This document shows, in pieces, positions 54,701-64,000 of a DNA stretch of 64,000 bases; position 1 is the stretch's first letter, and the number at the start of each line of letters is the position of its first letter. The stretch spans positions 101,598,489 through 101,662,488 of the forward strand of contig CM077025.1 in NCBI GenBank assembly GCA_039090855.1, in the 5' to 3' direction. The position numbers were made by a program, and so were the translations under genes. A model generated the notes under the pieces. That model saw nothing but the letters and a program-made list of their open reading frames with translations. It did not search any database and was not told the DNA's origin. The stretch is from Macrothele yani (Eukaryota; Arthropoda; Arachnida; Araneae; Macrothelidae).

Positions 54701-54999
54701 TACAATGAATTCTTGGCAAGATATCACAGAAATCCTGTCATTCTTCTGTTCCTCACGTTTTTTAAAAAGGTTCATTAAAAATCACGATGTCCAGACTCCA
54801 TAGCTTCTTATTTAACCAGCGGGTGTCATACTGTGAGTGAATGATATATTTATTAAAATGTGAACTAAAACAATTAATTCTTAAAAAATGAGGATAAAAT
54901 AATAGCCTTGTTACTCTTTTTTGGTCAGCAGCTTCTTTCCGACTAGTTGCTCTTGGTAGAAATTCATTATTACTTTTTTTCATAATGACCTTAATATTT

Positions 55000-55360
55000 T
55001 AAGAAACAGTTGGGGGAATTTAATTAAAATTGAGCAAAAAAATGGAAAAGTTCGAAAAATGAGATCGGTGACCAACAAGAGATGGCGCCACAACGCCCAA
55101 GAGGAAGCGATAGCCGTTAACAGATGCAGCCCACGAGAACCACCCAAAAGCTCTACTGACACGGTCCGTGCTGGTCGGAGCAAACGTCCCCTAGATGACG
55201 GTAACGGGGTGTTTCCGAAAGTACTCTGGTAAAAAAACGTATTGAAGTATATGTGGAAGCAGCAAAGGAAAAAATGCATTTAGTAACGAGGCCAATTAAA
55301 AACCAATGAGAAAAAACTGAAGAGGACCAGCAACTGAATGGAAAACCCCCATGCCGCATC
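55000..55360 (+). pseudogene. PLE-like endonuclease tail and 3' region (PLE-E)
   Basis: The + strand reads LIKIEQKNGKVRKMRSVTNK followed by RWRHNAQEEAIAV. This parallels the end of the PLE-A nuclease (LIKIEQQRKKKEGKKSSRDN, RWRQRHNDSEIA), including the same GATGGCGCCA DNA stretch. Downstream, CCTAGATGACGG...CCGAAAGTACT echoes PLE-A's CCTGAAGATGAC...TCGAAAGTACT. It is a distant relative of PLE-A, with only the 3' end present. Confidence 0.6.
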
Positions 55361-55538
55361 TACATAACGGAAATACGGGAAATAAACCAAGATCCACGTG
55401 CTGGAAATGTTCAACTTGGAACTTCAACGGTAAGTCCAAAAATGCAATTATTACTCTTGACCTTCGATGAATCGATATTTTTCAAGAATGAATTGCGTAG
55501 TCAAATAGTGTGCAAGGAGCAGTACAGCACGAAATGCC

Positions 55539-55572
55539 CTTGAGAATGGCCACGAAAAATGTGTGCCGAAAC
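55539..55572 (+). ncRNA. Hammerhead-like motif, weak
   Basis: TTGAGAA, then GGCCAC...GTGTGCC with a bulge, then GAAACG. It has the same layout as the PLE motifs, with a changed first base and an imperfect stem. Confidence 0.25.
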
Positions 55573-56185
55573 GCGCGTTGGAAATTCGAAGTCTGGATTC
55601 CTCAGTAAAGACGTTTTGCATATAATTTGAAGTTGAGGTTGGACTAATGGATTTTGGTTTGAGTTTATTATTTCATTAGATTTATTTCTTTCAAATCTCT
55701 ATCTTGATGACAAGTTTTTTTCAATTAAAATTTTTTATGGATTTTAGCTATCATAAATATTTCGATGGTCAGTTGCTGAGTTTTCGTTGCAAAGTAAGAG
55801 CCACCCACAATCCCTTCTGCTGCCTACATGTTGCTTGCGGTGGACTTTCATTTGTGAAATATTTTGACTACGCAATTCGTTCTTGAAGAATATTGATTAA
55901 TCGAAGGTCAAGAGTAATAATGAATTTCTACCTAGAGTAACTAGTCGGAAAGAAGCTGCTGACCAAAAAAAGGTAATGAGGCTATTATTTTATCCTCATT
56001 TTTAAAGAATTAATTGTTTTTAGTTCATATTTTAATAAATATATCATTCACTCACAGTATGACACCCACTGGTTAAAGAAGCTATGGAGTCCGGACATCG
56101 TAATTTTTAACGAACCTTTTTAAAAAACGTGAGGAACAGAAGAATGACAGGATTTCTGTGATATCTTGCCAAGAATTCATTGCTT

Positions 56186-57574
56186 CATATAAGTTTTATA
56201 CAGAACAATTTTTGTACGGGAAAATTTTGCCACTTCATCGAAAATGTAACACACGCTGATGAACACTCTGTAACAGCAAATTTTTTTGATAAACTCCTGG
56301 AGAAGTCCTGGAATTTATTTTATGTAAATGTGTACAAAATCTGATCATAGATTTCATGAAGTTCAGCTACCTTGCTGTGTCTGAGTTAAAAGAAATCTGA
56401 CTCCCTTTCTCTTGTTAGAGTGATAGCTGTTAATGAGTCAGTAACAAAATGAGAGAAAGTTACCTTGAAATGCCCTCATTACAGATACACCCTTTCAGGT
56501 GAATTCTTGGTTTGCATACCACTATCATTTGTGTTTACTGTAGTTTTATTGATACCCCCATTTTGATTTTTAATTTCCATGGGTGAGTAGGTTACAATTG
56601 AGTTCAAATCTCTAGTAGAGATGGATTGGAAATCACAGCACCATTACTAAAAAATCATTGTCACAATCAGTAACTGAAAGTAGCAGTTCCAAAAGCACTG
56701 TTGTGGTGTCACTGGTTTGGCATTTTTGATGACCATAATGTTCTAAGGTAAATCTCTCCTCTGCAGGGAGTTTTACTTTAAGGACAGTTTTCCACTCAAG
56801 ATGAGCTGAGCAAGATTGTTATCACCCTAATCCTCTTGGAGTAAATGGGACATGGAGCAGTGAAAATGCTAGTCTAATTTTTTCCTGAATATGAGAGGAA
56901 TGAACCTCTTTTCATTTTGTTTTTCTTCCTTTTAGTGCTTAGCTTCTGTCACAGTGATTCTCCATTGTGTTCCTACTTCATATCATATCCAGCACAAACA
57001 GTGATTTTGTCACTTTTACAAGTAAAATGACTTGCAGTTTTGACTTATTTACAGCTCTGTCACCACCATCATAAATGGTGGTTTTGTCACAGTTTCAAGT
57101 CTCTGTTACTTCTGTCACCATCATCACCATGACAGGAAATCACTATTAAGCCCACCTCTACTATCTAGGGTGGATTAAAGGAAGTTTACATATCACAGTG
57201 TTGGAGAAATTTCTTGGAATCCTATCTGAGTGCTCAAATGAGCACAAGGATAACAGTTGTGAATACATGCACACATGCACAAATTGACATTTGATCTATA
57301 ATATTGTCTAACATATAATTATGATAGTAAAACCTGGACACTACAGAATAAACACAGGGGTCCTTTGTGTGCTGGAAAGATGCATTACTTACAGGGTGTG
57401 TGTTGCAAGATGTTTTCAGATAGTATAAGGAATGCAGATGTGTGATGTGAGGCAAAATGTTAATAGGATGGGGGTAAATTTTTTGAGGTGGTTTGGCCAA
57501 TTTTTGAGTTATAATGTTATACCAATTAGGTTCAAAAAGCTCTCAGAATCATCATCAACTGTGGGAATGACGAA
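56186..57574. other. Intronic sequence, nothing recognised
   Basis: A repetitive TTTTGTCAC / CATCACC-rich stretch near 57005-57140 is the only visible structure. Open frames look like chance. Confidence 0.4.
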
Positions 57575-58871
57575 TTGAATGAGGGATTTCTTTGGTTTCA
57601 GAGATTGGCAGCACCCATGATATTGTCTGATGGCAAGGGACACCATCGTATTTCCTGTTTATGTGGAGCACCTATAGTTTCTTTGTTTACCATGTGTTTA
57701 GTAATGTCACAGTTGAAAATGTTGGCAAATGAGCAACATGCAAACAGCAAATTTCGTGTTTTTCTTCATAAATCACCACCAGAGACATTAGCCATGCTTC
57801 AGCAAGCATATGGTGAAATGGCAATGAAGAAATTGCAAGTTTATGCATGGTGTAATCATTTTTGTGATGGTTGTTTGAGTGTCGATGATGATCCACATAG
57901 CAGGTGCCCATGTATCTCTTCAACTGCCAAAAAGATCGAGCACGTATGATGCATTGTCCAACATGACCAAAGAAAAATTGTAAAGGAAAAAGCATCAGAA
58001 GTAGGAATATCAGGTGGAAGTGTTCACCGCTTTCTCCACAGTGATTTGAATGTGCATTACATTTGTCAATTCTTGGTTCCAAAAATGCTGACTCCTAAAC
58101 AAAAAGAAATACATGAATGACCATTGCCTGAGACCTAATCACTACTGCTGATCAAGGCAGTAATTTTCTAAACAACATAATCACAGAAGACAAGGTATGG
58201 TGAGTGGTAAACAACATAATCACAGAAGACAAGGTATGGTGAGTAATCCATGAAGCATGAATCATAAATGGAAATGAACATCTTCACTTCAAAAACAAAA
58301 TCTTTGTTTGGACAAAAAAAAGAGTAAAAGTATAGTAATGCTGGAAGTTTTCTTTGACACTCAGGGCCTTGTTCACTCTGAATTTATTCCAGAAGAGAAG
58401 ACTGTGAAAATAAAGAAATGTGCATCAATATCCTCCATTGCCTCTGGGGTGCAATGCAAATAGAACATCCAGAAAAATGGACAAAAAAACAGTTGGTTTT
58501 TTCATCATAACAATGCTTTTTCACATCAATCTGTATGGTCAAACAGCACCTTGCAAAACGCAATGTCTCTGGAGCATCTACCATATTCCCCTTACCTAGC
58601 CCCACTACCTGATTTTTACTTGTTTCCATGGTTGAAATCTGCATTGAAAGGGTTACACTTCAAAAATTCTGATAGCATCATCAAAAATGCTACAAAGCTG
58701 CTAAAAGAGATTTCAAAGAATGGATTCCAGGAATGCTTCAAACAACTTTATGGACATTGGCAGAAGTTCACCATTATTTGTGAAATTGTAAAAATTGCTA
58801 CGCCAAGAAAGAATCGCTCTATTCAAATGAAATTTATATCACAGATTCCTCATGTTACAAGAGACAACTGA
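57575..58871 (+). pseudogene. Mariner transposase remnant
   Basis: The N-terminal part (57700-57950) reads HKSPPETLAMLQQAYGEMAM, then QVYAWCNHFCDG, then SVDDDPHSRCPC, the mariner helix-turn-helix and SVEDDPRSGRP-like linker. After a gap, 58320-58870 gives VMLEVFFDTQGLVHSEFIPE, HHNNAFSHQSV, then LEHLPYSPYLAPLPDFYLFP, the mariner DD34D core region. Catalytic Asp residues are altered (NN for DN), with stops throughout. A 39-bp tandem duplication interrupts it at 58169-58245. Confidence 0.8.
58169..58245 (+). repeat. 39-bp tandem duplication
   Basis: TAAACAACATAATCACAGAA and the bases following it occur twice in direct succession, identical by eye. It is a young local duplication inside the old mariner remnant. 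Confidence 0.85.
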
Positions 58872-58904
58872 TTACATTTGTAGAGCTATACAAGATTTTT
58901 TTCG

Positions 58905-59960
58905 CTTCAAAACTCAGTATCATGTGAAGCCACTCCAAGCAGCAATAACAGCCTCTACACAGTGTGGCATTGAATGGAAGAGGTTTTTGATATTGCCCTG
59001 GGTAATAGCCTGCAATGCTGTTTTTATGCGAGACTAGAGTTCATTTGTGGTGACTAGTGGAGGCGCTTGGTGGACCAGTGATGTAGCTACCATGTCCCAG
59101 ATATATTCGATCGGGGATATATCTGGCGAACATGCAGACCAGGGAAGAAGCAGTATCTGCTGGCCGCGCATGACAGAGGTGTTGGATGTTCCAGACCACA
59201 TGTGGCTGAGCACTGTCCTGCTAGAATATAACATCAGGATAACTCTGAGGGAAGGGTGTCACCTCTGCCTCTAAAACATCCCTGATGTACTGTTGGCTGT
59301 TGAGGGTTTCCTCAATTCATATCAGGCAGGATCGTGAATTGAACCCAATGGCCCCAAACTATGATGCTTGTCATTATGCTTGTATGATTCTGCAAGGTGT
59401 CATTCACCATGATGTCTTTGAACATATATGCGACCATCATGGTGCATTAAGTTGAATCGTGACTCATCAGAAAACATGATCTGTTGCCAATCAGCACACC
59501 AATGTCTGTGTTCAAGACCCCATTGTAGCTTGAAGCATCTTTGTTTGAGGGTCAGAGGAATGCACAGCAATGGGCTGCTAATAGCCAGTCCTCTGTTAAG
59601 CAGACAGCATCAAACTGTACTGGAGGAGAAAGTCTGATCTGTGACAGTGCTCTAGTGCTGTGCTAATGCTGTGGACGTTGCTGTATGATCAGTCACTGCC
59701 ATGTGATAGAGGCGTCTATCATCCTCTGCAGTCATGCAATTTTGTGGTCCCTTTCCTGGATTTCTGTGCATGCAAGCCTCGTCTGTCCACTGACACCATG
59801 TTTGCATCACTGTACTGGCATTTTGTCCTGTGCAATTTGCAATTTCATGGTAGGAAAATCCAACTTCTATCATCCAAACAATCTGTCCTCATTCAAAGTC
59901 CATCGGATGTTCATAATGTGACCTTTTTTGGTGACAGTGCATAGTGAGACACAACAAACA
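58905..59960 (-). pseudogene. Tc1-like transposase remnant
   Basis: The minus strand carries an N-terminal helix-turn-helix (MIEVGFSYHEIANCTGQNAS, then TVMQTWCQWTDEA, 59652-59873). A C-terminal block follows (LLLPWSACSPDISPIEYIWD, 59034-59234) with the catalytic Glu. The middle is eroded. Clear terminal repeats were not found. It is related to, but distinct from, the Tc1 copies at 5269 and 61642. Confidence 0.75.
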
Positions 59961-60369
59961 CCCTTTCAGCTCATTGTCAGCTTTTCACTGATTGCAACAT
60001 CTCATATGAGCAGCTCTGTATACCCAAGATTGGACAGTTCAAAGGGCACTGCTCTGAAACTACATGTGCATTTTCACTGACATTTTAATCACTTGCATAA
60101 CCCAACCTGTTGTACATATCCTGCAAGTTTCAGGTTAATATCAGCAATCCTTTATGGTGCTGTATGTAGCTGCTCAAGGAAATGCAGTGTAAATAATGGT
60201 TATAAATGTAATAATAATAAAATAAATTCAGCCAATTTTGGGGTCATAATATTATAAAATCAAATGCATTGTTATTGCTTTTTTTCATTTTTGAATATAT
60301 TATACCGGTATAGATATAATTGTATTGTTTGGCGTTACAAAATCATTTGCTTTTTCCAAATTCTTTTAG
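59961..60369. other. Intron tail before the last exon, nothing recognised
   Basis: No element identified. It ends with the AAATTCTTTTAG acceptor. Confidence 0.5.
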
Positions 60370-60627
60370 ATTCGTGTAAAAATGAAGAAGGAGGTGCTTC
60401 CTTAGTTACTCCCAGCCAGTATGCATATGCTTCATTTCCTGTTGATGTGATTGTTTACTTCCGTATGCAGCCATCCATTCTGCGCTTCAGTTGCTTGCCC
60501 ATATCACGTGTTGAATGCCTTTTGCGACTGCCATCGGTTGACCTTGTTTTCTCTTCTAAAAGAGCGGAAGGAGACTTATACGCTGCAGCTACCACTCAAG
60601 AGGCCACTTCACACGCAAAGATCAGAT
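60370..60627 (+). CDS. tweek: BLTP1/tweek internal exon F
   Basis: A 258-bp exon, phase 1 in and phase 1 out, with acceptor TTCTTTTAG and donor GTATGT. It encodes 85 residues: DSCKNEEGGASLVTPSQYAY, ASFPVDVIVYFRMQPSILRF, SCLPISRVECLLRLPSVDLV, FSSKRAEGDLYAAATTQE. The 'F.CLP.SRVEC.L.LPS.DLVFSS' block is diagnostic for BLTP1/KIAA1109/tweek. The open frame runs on past the donor into intron text (TSVDTNIFIFG), but the strong GTATGT and loss of conservation favour splicing here. The rest of the gene lies beyond this window. Confidence 0.93.
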
Positions 60628-61641
60628 GTATGTTCTCCAAGACATCTGTTGATACAAATATTTTCATTTTTGGATTAGTCATATATTGCCTTCTTGCTTT
60701 TTTGAATTTATTATTTATTTACAGACTTAAGAGATTTAGTAAATATCAAGCACTGAAGAAAATGTTGTAAAATATCTCAGACTGAAAGTCTTAAATGTTG
60801 TATACATTTTTAATTGAGCATATAGCATACATATGCAGTTTTCACTAAAACATTTGGGCATATAGCATACATATGCAGTTTTCACTAAAACATTTGTGCA
60901 TATGTTATTTCTATGCTCGTCCAACCATCAATAGATAAATGCATATATATGATGTCTCTGCTCCTAATGTTAGAAAAAAAATATTGTGTTAGTACAACCA
61001 AGATATTTATATAATTTTCAATTTCTTGAGTGTATAAATAACCCACTGAGTAGCCAAAACTGTGTGTATATGCATTTCAGTTAAAATGCATGCTTGTAGG
61101 AAACAGATTGAAAAATGCTTTCTGATCATATAGAGGTATAACCAAGACTTTGCTTTTATTTCTTCCTGAGATCCAGGCTGTGCATAGAGGTGGAGAGAGA
61201 GAAAAATTACATTATCTGTGTATTATCAAGAAACCTTGTCATGCTTCTTCTTGCAACAAAATAACGCAAGGAAGAATAAAAAATAACCTATTACGTTTCT
61301 GGCAAATGGTATTTCATTATTGCAAAAAATGATTGGTAATGCTACTTTATTCAGTTATTTTTCTTTTATTTCCAAGTTTTCCAACAAATGGATTTACGGA
61401 TTGATATACACATGTCTGAAGTTTAACATCAGTATCCAGGTTACGACCAAGAAGTATAAAATAGTTCTCATATTCTTTTAATCTTGGTATCCAAATTATA
61501 TTGGGTGGTGTGAATGAAATGTCCAACAAAGGACCAGCACACGTGGACAGCGAGAACGAATAAGTAGGTCCTAGGCTTCTTCAGGTCCCAGTCTTGTGGC
61601 TGGGACCTGAAGAAGTATAAATGATACATTATCTCTATTTA
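60628..61641. other. Intronic sequence with one tandem duplication
   Basis: A 40-bp unit beginning GCATATAGCATACATATGCA is duplicated at 60818-60897. Near 61568-61615 GGTCCCAGTCTTGTGGC(T)GGGACC forms a short perfect-looking hairpin. Nothing else recognised. Confidence 0.5.
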
Positions 61642-62969
61642 CACTGCTGGCCACCCAAAATTCAACACCAAGAAGGAAGCATCCGATTGGCCTGAAATCC
61701 GCAGTATGCGTCGCCCGCGAGAGGACTTGCATACGATTAGCATTGCAGGGCATATGAAAATCATGTGCACCCAGCACGCCACCAAGAAACACTATAAGAA
61801 GGGTGCACCGAAGACGGGGTGTAAGTAGTGGAAGTGTGTTGTGCTGCCAGACCTGTGCGTGGGAAGCTTCCTGATGCCTCGTCGCAGAATACGGCAGTCA
61901 TTCCAGCACATTTCGGAGTTCGACAGAGGACAAAGAGTGGCTTATCGCGACAGCGGTTTATTGTACCGAGACATTGGCGCCCGTGTGGGACGACATCCAG
62001 CCCCAGTAAGGCGAGTATGGATTCGGTGGGTGCAGGAGGGACGGATCGACCGACGTGAGCGATTGCTGTAGCCGCGGCTCACCGCCGAACGTGAGGACCG
62101 GTATGTTGTGCGCCGGGCTTTGACAGCTCGCACTGCCACACCACAAACGTTAGCGCAGGAATTAGGGTGTGTTGCACAACAACCTGTGTCAGCACGTACC
62201 GTTCGACGTCGTCTGCAGGAGCGGGGACTTGTCGCACGGCACCCATTGCTCCAATTACCATTGACGTTACACCACCGACGAGTGCGGTGGCAGTGGGCCG
62301 TTCAACGCCGCACCTGGACTACGGAATGGCACGACTGTCTTCTCCGACGAATCCTGCTTCTGCTTGCAACACCACTATGGTCAGATCCACGTGTGGTGTA
62401 ACCGCGGCGAGAGACTGTATGAAACCTGCATTATGCATCGCCATACTGGTTCGTCGCCTGGCGTTATGGTTTGGGGCGCAATTGGATATGACACCCTCAC
62501 CCCTCTGGTACACATTGCCGGTACACTCAACAGATACCGCTACATCTCTGACATTTTGGAGTCCTCCCTTACCTGCAGGACCTGCCAGCGGTTACGTTTC
62601 GACAGGACAATGCACTCCCGCACGTGGCACGCTTTGTGCAACAATTCTTCAACGCCCATCAGGTGTCAGTGATGCCGTGGCCCACCTGTTCTCCCGATAT
62701 GTCGTCCATCGAACACATCTGGTTGCTGATCAGCAACCGAGTGGCCCGGAAAGCACCACCCGCGGCTACGCCTGATGAACTGTGGCAACCTGTGGAAGCA
62801 GCCTGGACCAACATACTCCAAACAAACTATTGATGCCTGTGTGTTCTGCAAGTCACATGGGCCTGTAAGCTCAATCGTTTCATCTTTGTATCTGTTGTTA
62901 TGTGTCCAGTAAATCTGGCTTTGCTATCTCGTGTCTTTCTTGGTGTTGCATTTTGTGTGGCCAGTAGTG
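61642..62969 (+). mobile_element. Tc1-family transposon, intact ends
   Basis: Inverted ends CACTGCTGGCCACCCAAAAT (left) and its near reverse complement (right, to 62969) are flanked by TA on both sides (61640-61641 and 62970-62971). 1,328 bp. GC content is clearly above that of the surrounding sequence, and the structure is complete, so it is probably one of the younger insertions. Confidence 0.92.
61874..62833 (+). pseudogene. Tc1 transposase with frameshifts and a stop
   Basis: Starts at the ATG at 61874 (MPRRRIRQSFQHISEFDRGQ). Helix-turn-helix: RVAYRDSGLLYRDIGARVGR and VWIRWVQEGR. A TAG lies at about 62069. Then LTAERED..., QELGCVAQQPVSARTVRRRL and WAVQRRTWTTEWHDC. A frameshift near 62335 leads to FSDESCFCLQHHYG (first Asp), then GVMVWGAIGYDTLTPL. 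Another shift near 62565 leads to RQDNALPHVARFVQQ (second Asp) and CSPDMSSIEHIW (Glu, 34 residues later, the canonical DD34E). Two shifts plus one stop inactivate it. Confidence 0.9.
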
Positions 62970-63527
62970 TATATTAAAGTGAAAGTTTGTATTATTGTTC
63001 CGCTTACATTCCTAAATGGTTTGATGGATTTGCACCAAAATTTTCATACATACGCTTCATCACCCAGATTAAAATGCAGGCGGGACAATTTTTAGAAATT
63101 TCATCCCTAAGGGGTCAAATGTGTTTTTACGGAGCCCTCTATAGACTGGGTGCAAGTCGGCTGCTGCGGTATTACTCCATGTGTCAGAACAAGGATCATC
63201 AGGTGACGCCTCAGTCCTCGCAAGCTTCTGCAGTTCAGGCATACGGGGAAGAGTCCAATTTTTTAAAACACAATGCACCGGTGGAACGTATTGTCATAAG
63301 TAGTTTTTTGCTTATGTTACCATGGCATTTTCTTTGTAAGGATTAGGTTTCATTAGACTCCCAACAATTGGTGCAGGAGTCTCAAATATGGGTGGAGCTA
63401 CAGATTCCTACCAATAGGCATGGTCCTCTCAAATAGCATCAAGGTTAAGTTGAAGTTAAAACAGACAGTCTTCTTCATACATAAAATTTAAATACAAGAT
63501 TAGTATTGGTATTAGTGTAGATAAAAG
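62970..63527. other. Unassigned, repeat-like sequence
   Basis: TGGTTTGATGGATTTGCACC followed by AAAATTTTCATACATACGC resembles 3' parts of insect repeats I have seen, but no element could be defined. Confidence 0.3.
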
Positions 63528-63935
63528 AAACAGCCTATGTCCACTGGAAAGAAGTAAGCTTCCCAACGGTGAAAGAATTATTCAAATGGGTTTAGTTTTC
63601 AAGATTAGTAAAGAAAATTCCGTATATTATCGTGAACTACTTTCTTTCACATTGGGTGTGATCAGGTTGTATGTAAACAAAGCAGAACGATACATGGGAA
63701 ATTGGAAACTACTTGAAAGCGATGTTATTCGGTAGCACAACCAAAAATAATAAAAAATAATACAAAAATAAATAAATAGTAATAATAAATAAATGAAATA
63801 GCCTATGTCCTCCATAAAACTTCCCAACGATGAAAGAATTATCCGAATCAATTTAGATTTCGAGATTAGTAAAAAAAATTCTGTATATTATCGTGAACTA
63901 CTTTCTTTCACATTGGGTGTGATCAGGTTGTGTAT
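63528..63935 (+). repeat. Direct repeat pair, ~140 bp each
   Basis: Two copies (about 63530-63671 and 63796-63932) share AGCCTATGTCC, CTTCCCAAC(G)GATGAAAGAA, TTCGAGATTAGTAAA-type and TATTATCGTGAACTAC blocks. They are separated by ~125 bp with A/T-rich (AATAAATA)n. Probably two tandem 3' ends of a retroelement. Confidence 0.6.
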
Positions 63936-64000
63936 CTGCACTCAAGAAAGCTGAATGCGGAGTGCAGGAAGTGCATTATTGTGCATGTTTGCTATTTCTA

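Larger units (their letters stand above)
54701..56185. repeat. Large nested foldback
   Basis: Outer arms 54701-54985 and 55908-56185 are inverted copies (for example GGCAAGATATCACAGAAATC and GACTAGTTGCTCTTGG). An inner pair, ATTACTCTTGACCTTCGAT at about 55449-55505 and its reverse complement at about 55861-55918, forms a second hairpin. The centre includes PLE-like 3' sequence (55000-55360) and CTTGAGAATGGC...GCCGAAACG at 55539-55572. Confidence 0.75.

Noticed and set aside
1..64000. CRISPR arrays, rRNA, bacterial operons or riboswitches
   Set aside because: The window is spliced animal DNA; no regularly spaced short repeats of CRISPR type and no rRNA-like segments were seen.

Overview
This window is animal nuclear DNA, most likely from an arthropod with a large, transposon-rich genome. 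Six short exons on the + strand (8998-9210, 14125-14319, 31686-31874, 46319-46543, 53704-53794, 60370-60627) join with matching splice phases. They encode an internal part of BLTP1, known as tweek in Drosophila and KIAA1109 in human, a giant bridge-like lipid-transfer protein. The arthropod assignment rests on the mix of Tc1/mariner, Penelope-like (PLE), pogo-like, RTE-like LINE and tRNA-SINE elements. It is an inference, and I cannot name the species. Almost everything else is intron, and the introns are mostly mobile elements, many nested in one another.

Layout. 1-8997 (upstream intron): a foldback with hammerhead-like motifs, a LINE remnant, a Tc1 remnant, a head-to-head SINE pair, a complete but broken Tc1 element, a TTAA-flanked MITE and a pogo-like element. 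Intron 9211-14124: SINE remnants, a small foldback, and an array of ~153-bp monomers (12.3-13.7 kb) carrying CTCF-like cores. Intron 14320-31685: a 14-kb insertion with CAGGG termini. It contains a ~10-kb composite PLE insertion with three head-to-tail 3.1-kb units, the last interrupted by a second PLE family and ending in an inverted copy, all between 12-bp target-site duplications.

Intron 31875-46318: PLE 3'-end hairpins, tandem repeats, and an inverted PLE dimer inserted with a 13-bp duplication into the endonuclease domain of another PLE. It then holds a Tc1 element and a second CAGGG element containing pogo-like and Tc1 insertions. Intron 46544-53703: foldbacks and a nearly full-length RTE-like LINE. 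Intron 53795-60369: a nested foldback with a PLE-like 3' end, a mariner and a Tc1 remnant. After the last exon come a Tc1 element with intact ends and a tandem repeat.

The recurring theme is PLE biology. At least four, possibly more, unrelated PLE-type sequences each carry a CTGA-N-GA / short stem / GAAA motif resembling the hammerhead ribozyme core, and they sit in inverted or tandem configurations with readable target duplications. The host gene has one anomaly: exon 3 (31686-31874) lacks one base in an A-run, breaking a frame that its intron phases otherwise demand. All transposon ORFs appear broken by frameshifts or stops, or are partial.
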